NCBI GenBank assembly: GCA_025350965.1
Contig: JANXWV010000055.1
Span: 16,134-80,133 of the forward strand
DNA: 64,000 nt
From: Rhizobacter sp.
GTDB lineage: Bacteria; Pseudomonadota; Gammaproteobacteria; Burkholderiales; Burkholderiaceae_C
Direction of reading: 5' to 3'
A program made the position numbers and the translations under genes. A model generated the notes under the pieces. That model was not told where the DNA came from and did not search any database. It was given only the letters and a program-made list of their open reading frames with translations. Shown piece after piece: positions 32,475 through 40,040 of the stretch (position 1 is the first letter of the stretch; every line of letters begins with the position of its first letter).

Positions 32475-33988
32475 CAGAACCGCGGAATGTCGGCGAACGG
32501 CAGCAGCCCACGCCGGACATGCATCTTGCCGTACTCGGCGCAGCGCGCGAGAGACGGGATCACCTTGCCGGGGTTGAGCAGCTCTTTCGGGTCGAACGCG
32601 CGCTTGACGGCGAACATCTGCTCGCGCTCGCTGGGTGAGAACTGCACGCACATCGCCGACAACTTCTCGATGCCCACGCCGTGCTCGCCCGACACCGTGC
32701 CGCCCATCGCGACGCTCGACTCCAGGATGTCGGCGCCGAACAGCTCGCAGCGGTGCAGCTGGTCGGCATCGTTCGCGTCGAACATGATCAGCGGGTGCAG
32801 GTTGCCGTCGCCGGCATGGAACACGTTCAGGCAGCGCAGGGCGTACTTCTGTTCCATCTTGGCGATGGCTGTGAGGATGTCGGCCAGGCGCTTGCGCGGG
32901 ATGGTCGAGTCCATGCACATGTAGTCGGGGCTCAGGCGCCCGGTGGCTGGGAAGGCGTTCTTGCGCCCGCTCCAGAACTTGAGGCGCTGCGCCTCGCTGG
33001 TGCTGACCTCGATGCGCGTGGCCCCACTGCCGCCGAGCACCGCTTCCATGCGGCTGATCTCCTCGGCCACCTCTTCGACGGTGCCGTCGCTCTCGCACAG
33101 CAGGATGGCCTGCGCGTCCAGGTCGTAGCCGGCATGAACATAGTCTTCCACGGCCGCCGTCATCGGCTTGTCCATCATCTCCAGGCCCGCCGGAATGATG
33201 CCGGCCGCAATGATGTTGGCAACCGCGTCGGCGGCTTTGCGCACGTCGTCGAAGCTGGCCATGATGCAGCGTGCGAGTTGCGGCTTGGGCACCAGCTTGA
33301 CCGTCACTTCCGTGGTGACCGCGAGCATGCCTTCGCTGCCAACGAGCACCGTCATCAGGTCGAGGCCCGCGCAGTCGAGCGCTTCGGAGCCGAACTCGAC
33401 CGCTTCGCCCGCCACCGTGAAGCCGCGCACGCGCATCACGTTGTGCAGCGTCAGGCCGTACTTCAGGCAGTGCACGCCGCCGGAGTTCTCGGCCACGTTG
33501 CCGCCGATGGTGCAGGCGATCTGGCTGCTCGGGTCGGGCGCGTAGTACAGGCCGTACGGCGCGGCGGCCTCGCTGATGGCGAGGTTGCGCACACCGGTCT
33601 GGACCACGGCGGTGCGCGCGTGCGCGTCGACCTTCAGGATCTTGTTGAACTTGGCCAGGCTCAGCGTCACGCCCATCGCGTGCGGCAGCGCCCCGCCCGA
33701 CAGGCCCGTGCCGGCGCCGCGCGCCACCACGGGCACGCTCAGGTGATGGCATTCACGCAGCACCGCCGACACCTGCGCTTCGGTCTCGGGCAAGGCCACC
33801 ACGAGCGGGTGCTCGCGGTAGGCGGTGAGGCCATCGCACTCGTAAGGCACGGTGTCTTCAAGGTGCCAGAGCAGGGCATGCGCAGGCAGCAGCGGCGCAA
33901 GGGCTGCCACGACCTCGGCTTGGCGCAGCGAACGCAGCGCTCGCGCGTCGGCCGCAGCGGCAACATCGACAGGAAGGGGGGCGTTCAT
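32474..33988 (-). CDS. glcD: Glycolate oxidase catalytic FAD subunit (GlcD)
   Basis: GlcD oxidises glycolate (and often D-lactate) to glyoxylate. The 504-residue flavoprotein contains the FAD_binding_4 motifs VVARGAGTGLSGGALP and CTIGGNVAENSGGVHCLKYG, a long C-terminal FAD-oxidase domain with the substrate-site region NVFHAGDGNLHPLI and SGEHGVGIEK, and the closing FDPKELLNPGKVIP. It is the first gene of glcDEF. Its promoter should lie in the 76 bp between its ATG and the FIST gene's stop, which is on the same strand upstream; co-transcription from phaM-FIST is also possible. Confidence 0.97.
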   Translation of the reverse strand: MNAPLPVDVAAAADARALRSLRQAEVVAALAPLLPAHALLWHLEDTVPYECDGLTAYREHPLVVALPETEAQVSAVLRECHHLSVPVVARGAGTGLSGGALPHAMGVTLSLAKFNKILKVDAHARTAVVQTGVRNLAISEAAAPYGLYYAPDPSSQIACTIGGNVAENSGGVHCLKYGLTLHNVMRVRGFTVAGEAVEFGSEALDCAGLDLMTVLVGSEGMLAVTTEVTVKLVPKPQLARCIMASFDDVRKAADAVANIIAAGIIPAGLEMMDKPMTAAVEDYVHAGYDLDAQAILLCESDGTVEEVAEEISRMEAVLGGSGATRIEVSTSEAQRLKFWSGRKNAFPATGRLSPDYMCMDSTIPRKRLADILTAIAKMEQKYALRCLNVFHAGDGNLHPLIMFDANDADQLHRCELFGADILESSVAMGGTVSGEHGVGIEKLSAMCVQFSPSEREQMFAVKRAFDPKELLNPGKVIPSLARCAEYGKMHVRRGLLPFADIPRF

Positions 33989-34064
33989 TCAGGTTGCCTC
34001 TGTGCCAGCCAGACCGGCCGGTGCCGCACTGTAGCGCCGGGCGCGGCTCGCTGCCTGACGCACC

Positions 34065-35321
34065 TCAAGCTCGGAAAACGGTCAACACGCCGGTATAGCC
34101 ATAGAGGTTGGCGCGGGCAATTTCACCGGCGGCGAAGAAGCCGACCAGCGGCACATCGCCGAGCGCGTGTCGCACGATGGCCAGCTCCGCCGAGGCGCCG
34201 CCGAAGTGGGCCCCGCCGCGCCCCGCACAGCTCACGTACACAGCACCCGCGATGGCCCCGGAAACAACACCCGGCGAAGCCGGCAGGCCCGCGGCGTCGG
34301 GCACGCCAGTGCGGTGAGCCACTGCGTCGGCGAGCGGCCAGCTTTCCGGCTCGACTTCTTCGCGCAGTTCGGCGCAGATGCGCACCAGGTCGCGCCGCGC
34401 GGCTTCGACATGGCGGGTGCAGAACGCGAGCTGCATGCCGGTCTCGGCGACTTCGGCGATGGCGATGCCGCGCCGCCCGGCGTCGAGCCCGATCAGGTTG
34501 CGCACCCTTGTTTCGGCGCCGAAGGCGCCGCGCCGAGCTACCTGACCGGCATCGGCCGAACCCGTTGGAGAGTCAGTGCGTCCCGGCGCATCGACCAGGC
34601 CGACCAGGAACTGCCGCAGGCGCGGCAGGGCTGCGCGCGGCTCCGCCCCTTCGACACCGGCGTCGCGCAGCAGGCAATCGAGCGCGGGCTCGCCGTCGAG
34701 CTTGGTGATGACGTTGCGCTCGGCGGCCGTGATGCGGCGCAGCGGCCCCGCCGGCTGGCAACCCTGCGTGACGCGCGACACCAACCCCACCTCGGCACCG
34801 AAGGCCACGCCCGACAAGCCGCCTGACAACACCGAGCCGGCAATGTGCACCGTGCGCGCGGCGCCGGACGCGAGGCCGCCGAACAGGTAGCCGGTGGCCG
34901 TGCGGGCCGCCATGTCGTGGATCAATTCGGCCAGATCGGTGGCGCCCGGATCGGCGTGCACCTGCGCCGTGTGCGCGGCAAATGCGCCGAGCGGCCGGAC
35001 GCCCGAGAACACCCGGTACTGATCGCGCGGCAAGTCCGTGAGCATCAGGCTGATGGCCGCCTCACCGAAGTATTCGACGCCACTGGCTGCAATGCCCACG
35101 CCGCTCGCGCCGACCCAGTCGACACCCGGCCAGCGTTGCTGCAGTTCGCGCAGCAGGCCGTCCGCATGCGCAGCCGCTTCGTCGGTCATGTAGACCCAGC
35201 CGAGGGTAGGCATTTGCACCTGGCCGGGCTCATGGCGCTGCGCCTCGATTTGCGCTGCGGCCAGCGCCAGGGCCATGTGCGGGTCGGGGTGGGTGGCGTG
35301 GCCGTGCAGGAAGCGGTTCAT
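34065..35321 (-). CDS. FIST domain sensory protein
   Basis: A 418-residue protein with FIST-N (about residues 20-230; TLGWVYMTDEAAAHADGLLR, WVGASGVGIAASGVEYFGE, GYLFGGLASG) and FIST-C (about 245-400; GVVSGAIAGAVYVSCAGRG, VPLVGFFAAGEIARANLYGYTGVLTVF). FIST domains are thought to bind small ligands, perhaps amino acids, and usually accompany signalling proteins; this one stands alone. It lies 16 bp downstream of the phaM-type gene on the same strand, so the two are likely co-transcribed. ATG 35321 starts the homologous part; the frame is open further upstream but only as a shadow of phaM. Confidence 0.88.
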   Translation of the reverse strand: MNRFLHGHATHPDPHMALALAAAQIEAQRHEPGQVQMPTLGWVYMTDEAAAHADGLLRELQQRWPGVDWVGASGVGIAASGVEYFGEAAISLMLTDLPRDQYRVFSGVRPLGAFAAHTAQVHADPGATDLAELIHDMAARTATGYLFGGLASGAARTVHIAGSVLSGGLSGVAFGAEVGLVSRVTQGCQPAGPLRRITAAERNVITKLDGEPALDCLLRDAGVEGAEPRAALPRLRQFLVGLVDAPGRTDSPTGSADAGQVARRGAFGAETRVRNLIGLDAGRRGIAIAEVAETGMQLAFCTRHVEAARRDLVRICAELREEVEPESWPLADAVAHRTGVPDAAGLPASPGVVSGAIAGAVYVSCAGRGGAHFGGASAELAIVRHALGDVPLVGFFAAGEIARANLYGYTGVLTVFRA

Positions 35322-35337
35322 GGGCAGTGCGGTGCGT

Positions 35338-36009
35338 TCAACGGCGCACGGTGGTCTTCTTGACGGCCGGCTTGCGGGCCTTCGCTGCCGGCTTGCGGGC
35401 GGGCTTCGTGGGAGCGCTCGACGCGTCGGCAGTTGCTGCGGCGTCGCCACCCATCGAGCGCTTGACCATGGCGGCGGCCACGCTGCGGGCGGCGTCGGTG
35501 CCGGTGTCCTTCATGGCGGTGGTGGCAAGTTCGGTGAACTGCTTGGTGAGCGCCGACCACCACTGCATCGGGTCGACGAGGCCGGGCTTCCCGGTGGCTT
35601 CGCCGCTCGCAGCAGCCTCGGGCACGGGCGCCGCGTCGGCTGCGGGCTCGGGCGCCTGCGCCGGCTGAGCAGCCGGCGGCGCGGCCGGTGTGAGGCTGGG
35701 CATCACCGGCATCTTGATCTGGAGTGAGTCGCGCAGGCCTTCCATCTGCACGTTCATGGTCTGCAGCGTGGACAAGGTCATGCGCTGCACTTCGAGCGCC
35801 TGGATCGTGGCGCCGAGCATGCGCGAGTTCTGCTCGAGCCAGAACTGCACGGTGCGCAGCTCGTCGATGCGCTTGTCGATCTCTTCCGGGTTCAGCGTGG
35901 GCGCGACCCACTGGCCGATGCCGGGCAACGCAGCGCCGGCGTTCTTGACCAGGCTCTGCATGAACTCGAATCCCGGAACGAGCTTGGTGAAGCCGCTGGC
36001 GTCGCTCAT
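35338..36009 (-). CDS. phaM: PhaM-type polyhydroxyalkanoate granule protein
   Basis: PhaM of Ralstonia/Cupriavidus links PHB granules to the nucleoid and activates the PHA synthase. The 223-residue product has the family N-terminus (FTKLVPGFEFMQSLVKNAGA, VAPTLNPEEIDKRIDELRTV, QFWLEQNSRMLGATIQALEV), an Ala/Pro-rich middle, a second helical segment (PMQWWSALTKQFTELATTAM) and a Lys/Arg/Ala/Pro tail (about residues 195-223) of the histone-H1-like type used for DNA contact. It implies that the organism stores PHA. It is followed by the FIST gene in the same transcript. Confidence 0.88.
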   Translation of the reverse strand: MSDASGFTKLVPGFEFMQSLVKNAGAALPGIGQWVAPTLNPEEIDKRIDELRTVQFWLEQNSRMLGATIQALEVQRMTLSTLQTMNVQMEGLRDSLQIKMPVMPSLTPAAPPAAQPAQAPEPAADAAPVPEAAASGEATGKPGLVDPMQWWSALTKQFTELATTAMKDTGTDAARSVAAAMVKRSMGGDAAATADASSAPTKPARKPAAKARKPAVKKTTVRR

Positions 36010-36256
36010 GGTGTCTCCTCGGTGGGGTTGTTTTGTGGCCGATTCTGCATTCATCGCGCGGTGCTGCCAAACCGCTGCTCGATGCGGCCGAACCAGCCAC
36101 CCCCACGTTGCACGGCAGCGACCCCTAACGTGCAGGATGGCCTGGGCAAACGGCGCGCCTAGAGTGACAACAGGTGACCGCATCGGGTTGGTCGGCCACC
36201 CGGTCCGCCGACTCAACAGTCCACCAGCCCGAGCCCACCCTTCGAGGAGACTCCCC

Positions 36257-37222
36257 GTGGCAACAGCATCCAGCCGAAGCAGCAAACCGAACCCGCACGA
36301 CGCCGTATCGAACCAGCCCGAAGAGGCCAGCGTCGCGATCAAGAAGCCCGTGTCCAAGCCGCCCGCCGAAGGCATGGACCCGAAGACCATCAAGCCCCGT
36401 GCCGACGGCGCCGAGGCCGTGACCGGTTTCGCCCTCACCAAGGAGATGGCCTCGGCCGTGAACCAAGGCTACACCGCGCCCGACACCAGCAAGCTGCGCG
36501 ACATCGCCGAGGCCTCGTTCGGCCCGCCGCCCCCGAAAGCCGAGACCGTGCACGGCCCCGACAACCGGGTGCAGATCACCACCACCAGCGTCTACCCGTG
36601 GCGCGTGCATGCCTCGCTGCTCATCACCGCAGCCGACAACTCGATGTGGATCGGCACGGGCTGGTTCATCGGCCCGCACACGCTGATGACGGCAGGCCAC
36701 GTGGTCAACATTCGCGGCAGCGGCGTGGCCGGGCGCGATGGCTGGGTCAAACGCATCCAGGTCATGCCGGGGCGCAACGGCGCCTCGCTGCCCTACGGTT
36801 CGGTCACGAGCACGAGCTTCCGCTCGGTCTCGGGCTGGACCACGAGCGCCAGCGGCAACGAGAACTTCGACTACGGCGCGATCATCCTGCCCACGCAACT
36901 GGGCAACACCACCGGCTGGCTCGGCTTCGGCGTGTACACCGATGCCGACCTGCTCAATACCGTGGGAAACATCTCCGGCTACCCCGGCGACAAACCCGGC
37001 GGCACGCAGTGGTACGACGCGCGGCGCATCGCCTCGGTGAACAGCCGCAAGGTGTTCTACGACATCGACACCGCCGGCGGCCAGAGCGGCAGCGCCGTCT
37101 ACCGCATCATCAACGGCGCGCGCTATGCGTTCGCGGTGCATGCCTACGGCGGCGGCACCACGAACTCGGGCACGCGCATCGTCACTGCCGTCTACAACAA
37201 CATGGTGGCGTGGAAGGCCTGA
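36257..37222 (+). CDS. Trypsin-like (V8-type) serine protease
   Basis: A 321-residue protein with a low-complexity N-terminal half (residues 1-100, rich in Lys, Pro and Ala, no signal peptide) and a chymotrypsin-fold protease domain. The triad reads H148 (TAGHVV), D205 (NFDYGAI) and S278 (GGQSGSAVY). The best class is the Glu-specific V8-like endopeptidases (COG3591). GTG at 36257 with GGAGA upstream is the likely start. Lack of an export signal is odd for this family: either the protein acts in the cytoplasm, or it leaves by a non-Sec route. A 91-residue beta-sandwich protein gene begins two bases after the stop. Confidence 0.87.
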   Translation: MATASSRSSKPNPHDAVSNQPEEASVAIKKPVSKPPAEGMDPKTIKPRADGAEAVTGFALTKEMASAVNQGYTAPDTSKLRDIAEASFGPPPPKAETVHGPDNRVQITTTSVYPWRVHASLLITAADNSMWIGTGWFIGPHTLMTAGHVVNIRGSGVAGRDGWVKRIQVMPGRNGASLPYGSVTSTSFRSVSGWTTSASGNENFDYGAIILPTQLGNTTGWLGFGVYTDADLLNTVGNISGYPGDKPGGTQWYDARRIASVNSRKVFYDIDTAGGQSGSAVYRIINGARYAFAVHAYGGGTTNSGTRIVTAVYNNMVAWKA

Positions 37223-37223
37223 G

Positions 37224-37499
37224 GTGGCTGGCGCGGCCGGCACCAGCCGGGTGATCTCGGGCACCGTGCTCAGCGCTGGCGGGCAGCCGGTGGCGCTGGC
37301 GCGGGTGTACGTGCTTGCAGCACCCGGCCCGGTGCCCGATGTGGCCCTGCTGACCGATGCCGATGGCCGCTTCGAGATCGGCACGCTGCAACCCGGCGCC
37401 TACGAGATCGGGGCCAGCACCGACGGCCTGGGCTCGGGCAGCGTGGCCGTGCGCCTGGCCCGCACCGACGCGCGGATTCAGATCAAGCTCGGCGGTTGA
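37224..37499 (+). CDS. Carboxypeptidase-regulatory-like (transthyretin-fold) small protein
   Basis: A 91-residue protein with the sequence pattern of a CarboxypepD_reg/transthyretin-like beta sandwich: VISGTVLSAGGQPVALARVYV, then ALLTDADGRFEIGTLQPGAYEIGAS and VAVRLARTDARIQIKL. No signal peptide. GTG at 37224 lies one base after the protease stop, so translation is coupled. Such domains usually accompany secreted or surface proteins; here it is a stand-alone partner of the protease and could be an inhibitor, specificity factor or chaperone, none of which is shown. Confidence 0.75.
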   Translation: MAGAAGTSRVISGTVLSAGGQPVALARVYVLAAPGPVPDVALLTDADGRFEIGTLQPGAYEIGASTDGLGSGSVAVRLARTDARIQIKLGG

Positions 37500-37522
37500 A
37501 CGGGCCGCCGACTCCGCGCAGA

Positions 37523-38515
37523 TCAGGGCAGCCTCTCGACCTGGAAGCCGCGCTGCGCCAGCAGCGCGGGCAAGCCCATCGGCCCGGCCATGTGCAGGCT
37601 GCCGACCGCCGCGAACACGCGTTGGCCGTTCGCGTGCAGCGCGCTGACTGCGTCGGCCAGCGCCGGGTTGCGGTCATCGAGCAGGCGCGCCATGGCGGCC
37701 CTGTCGGTGTCGGTCTTGATGCAGTCGCACCAGTCGCCGTAGCTCGCGAAGTCAGCCAGGTTGCCATCGGCCCAGGCCTGCGTCATGCGGCGAAGCAGGG
37801 GCCTCGATTGGCCGGTTTCGAGCTGCGTCAGCGCGTTTCGAATCGATTCGTTGCGCTCGGCTGCGGTGTCGGCCTTCAGCAGCGCCATCTGCAACTCCGG
37901 CGTTTCCAGCGACACCACAGTCTTCTTCGTGCTGCGCGCCCACCCTGCCAGCACGATGTCGATGCCGTACGACGGGTCGAGCCCGTCGCGGCGGCCCGAC
38001 AGACTCGTCAACGTGGCGATCTGCATCTCGGGGCTCAGCGCTGCGAGCGCCTGCGCGGGCAGGCACTCGGCCTCGATCTGGCGCTGCAGGCGCAGCCGCA
38101 TCTCATCGGGCAGCGCGGGCGCCGGCGCTCGGTTCGCCGGCGCGCTGGCGGCCATGGCCGTGCTGAGGCGACGCTGGATGTCGGGGTCGAGCATGTCGAG
38201 TTCGAGCGCGACGGTGTCACTGGCGTTCAGCGCGCGTTGCACCTGCGGGCCGGGGTAGATCCATTCGACGCGCGCCACGTGCACGGTGCCGTACAGGTAC
38301 GACACGTGCCCGTCGCGCCGCAGCCGCCACAGGAAGCCGTGGTCGCGTGCGTCGCGCATGCCGGCCTGCATTTGCTCGGTCGAGGGCATCTGCGCGGCGG
38401 GCGGGCAGTCCGGTGCGCCCTGGGCCGGTGCCGTTTGGGCCGCGAGAGTGCCGGCAACGAACGCCGCGAGGGCGCAGGTCATGCGGCCGACGAGGCGGCG
38501 CAGGTTGATCATCAT
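37523..38515 (-). CDS. TraB/GumN family protein
   Basis: A 330-residue exported protein with an N-terminal signal (MTCALAAFVAGTLAAQTAPAQG). The TraB/GumN family signature is two GxxH motifs, YLYGTVHVA near the start and AVGSLHMAGPMG near the end, which are proposed metal ligands of a protease-like fold (Tiki/TraB). Substrate and role are unknown. Its ATG overlaps the stop of the retropepsin gene (ATGA at 38512-38515, minus strand), and an FAH-family gene starts the operon. Confidence 0.88.
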   Translation of the reverse strand: MMINLRRLVGRMTCALAAFVAGTLAAQTAPAQGAPDCPPAAQMPSTEQMQAGMRDARDHGFLWRLRRDGHVSYLYGTVHVARVEWIYPGPQVQRALNASDTVALELDMLDPDIQRRLSTAMAASAPANRAPAPALPDEMRLRLQRQIEAECLPAQALAALSPEMQIATLTSLSGRRDGLDPSYGIDIVLAGWARSTKKTVVSLETPELQMALLKADTAAERNESIRNALTQLETGQSRPLLRRMTQAWADGNLADFASYGDWCDCIKTDTDRAAMARLLDDRNPALADAVSALHANGQRVFAAVGSLHMAGPMGLPALLAQRGFQVERLP

Positions 38516-39027
38516 GGCGCAAGCTTATCGCCTGCCGCGCCTGCCGCGCCGGCCTCGATGCGCAGCACACCGTCGCGCTGCGACCAGTGCAAGCGACCGA
38601 GTACGTCCATGCCGAGCAGCGGGTTGTCCGACAGGCCGGGCAGTGCCACCACCCGCAGCCGTGCCACGCTGACACCGCCCCGCAGTTCCACGTCGGCCCG
38701 CACCGCCTGGCCGCTGACCACGCCGCCGGCCGTCTGCGAACGCACGCTGCCGATCACTTCCAGGCCGAGCTCAGCCGCAAGCGCGGCCGACACCGCCGTG
38801 CCCGTAGCGCCGGTGTCGACGAGAAAGTCCACCGCCCGGCCGTTGATGCGCCCCGGCCAGTGGTACTGCCCATCGGGCCCGCGGCGGATCTCGATGGCCT
38901 CGCCGCCGGCCTGGAAGCGCGCCTGTTGTGCGCGGTGCAGCCACCACTGCACGCCGACGAAGACCGCCGCGCCGAGCACCAGCCAGAGCGTGACAAGCTT
39001 GAAGGTGCGCGACAGGTCCGTGTTCAT
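38512..39027 (-). CDS. Retropepsin-like aspartic protease (clan AA, TIGR02281 type)
   Basis: A 171-residue protein with one N-terminal membrane anchor (KLVTLWLVLGAAVFVGVQWWL, residues 10-30) and a retropepsin domain. The catalytic motif is FLVDTGATGTAVS with Asp71, and the hydrophobic-hydrophobic-Gly motif is NPLLGMDVLGRL. It probably acts as a homodimer in the periplasm. It sits between the FAH-family gene (15-bp gap) and the GumN gene (4-bp overlap), which makes an unusual pair of protease-like exported proteins in one operon. Confidence 0.9.
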   Translation of the reverse strand: MNTDLSRTFKLVTLWLVLGAAVFVGVQWWLHRAQQARFQAGGEAIEIRRGPDGQYHWPGRINGRAVDFLVDTGATGTAVSAALAAELGLEVIGSVRSQTAGGVVSGQAVRADVELRGGVSVARLRVVALPGLSDNPLLGMDVLGRLHWSQRDGVLRIEAGAAGAAGDKLAP

Positions 39028-39042
39028 GGAGCGGCCACCGCG

Positions 39043-40026
39043 TCAGCCGAGCGCCGCCACCCGCTGCTCGATGGCGCCGAACACGCTCATGCCGTCGCTG
39101 CCCTTCGCCTCGATGCGCACGGTGTCGCCGAAGCGCAGGTAGCCGGTCTTCGGCGCGCCGGTGTCGAGCGTCTCGATGGCGCGCTTTTCCTCGATGCTGG
39201 CGTAGCCGCGCGATGTGTCCTGCGCGCTCACGGGCCCGCTGCCCACGATACTGCCGGCGCGCACGTGGCGGGTGCGAGCCAGGTGCGCGATCAAGCGACC
39301 GAAATCGAAGCTCATGTCGGCACCGGCATCGACCAGGCCGACGCGGCGACCGTTCCACGCACACTCCACGTTCAGGTTCACGCGGCCGCCTTGCCAAGCT
39401 TCACCCAACTCGTCGGGCGTGACGGCGACCGGGCCGAACGCGGTGGCGCCTCGGCCTTGAACCGAGCCAACGCCGGTGGCTGCATCGGCCACGACAAGCT
39501 GGCGCAGGCTCACGGCGTTGGCCAGCATCAGCAGGCGAATGCCTTCGAGCGCGTCGTCGGCGCCAGCGCCGATGGTCACGTCGCCGGTGATCACGGCCAG
39601 CCCGGCACCGAAGTCGGCGCCGTGCGCTTCGTCCACGCACACGATGTCGGCGCACGGGCCGAGCAAATCGTCGCTGGCGCGCTGGGCCAGCGTGGGCACG
39701 TTGGTCAGGGTCGCGGGCACTTCGGCGCCACGCGCCTTGTGCAGCAGGGCCACGTGGTGTGCGTAGGCGGCGCCCTCGGCCCATTGAAAAGCGCGCGGCA
39801 GTGGTGCCATGCAGCGCGCGGGCTCGAACGCGAAGGCATGGCGGGCCTTGCCGTGGTTCAGGGTCTGCGACAACTCCTGCAGTTGCGGCGAGAGGAAGTT
39901 CCAGTCGTCAATCACCTGCTGCAAACGTGTGGCGACGCTGCTGGCATAGTGCGCAGTCGAGAGATCGCGCGAGACGACGACGAGCTGGCCGTCGCGCGAG
40001 CCGTCTTGGTAGGTCGCAAGCTTCAT
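39043..40026 (-). CDS. Fumarylacetoacetate hydrolase-family protein with lost active-site residues
   Basis: A 327-residue protein clearly of the FAH/2-keto-pentenoate hydrolase superfamily: MKLATYQDGSRDGQLVVVS, LNHGKARHAFAFEPARCMAPLPRA, and the end VRAGSIVGSGPVS, EKRAIETLDTGAPKTGYLRFGDTVRI. Where active members have the metal ligands D-F-E-A-E, this one has DFGAG (about residues 138-142), and the usual V-N-D of the third ligand reads LANAVS. The Lys-containing loop (A-K-G-F-G-F-F-Q-S-K-P in relatives I remember) reads TGVGSVQGRG. The protein is therefore probably not a hydrolase. It heads the operon with the retropepsin and GumN genes. Its ATG lies 14 bp from the divergent DUF3108 start. Confidence 0.85.
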   Translation of the reverse strand: MKLATYQDGSRDGQLVVVSRDLSTAHYASSVATRLQQVIDDWNFLSPQLQELSQTLNHGKARHAFAFEPARCMAPLPRAFQWAEGAAYAHHVALLHKARGAEVPATLTNVPTLAQRASDDLLGPCADIVCVDEAHGADFGAGLAVITGDVTIGAGADDALEGIRLLMLANAVSLRQLVVADAATGVGSVQGRGATAFGPVAVTPDELGEAWQGGRVNLNVECAWNGRRVGLVDAGADMSFDFGRLIAHLARTRHVRAGSIVGSGPVSAQDTSRGYASIEEKRAIETLDTGAPKTGYLRFGDTVRIEAKGSDGMSVFGAIEQRVAALG

Positions 40027-40040
40027 GGGAGCGGGTGCAG

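Noticed and set aside
36010..36256. Operator from the TGCACG...CGTGCA inverted repeat between phaM and the protease gene
   Set aside because: The 6-bp arms with a 14-base spacer are likely by chance in such GC-rich DNA, and nothing else supports it.
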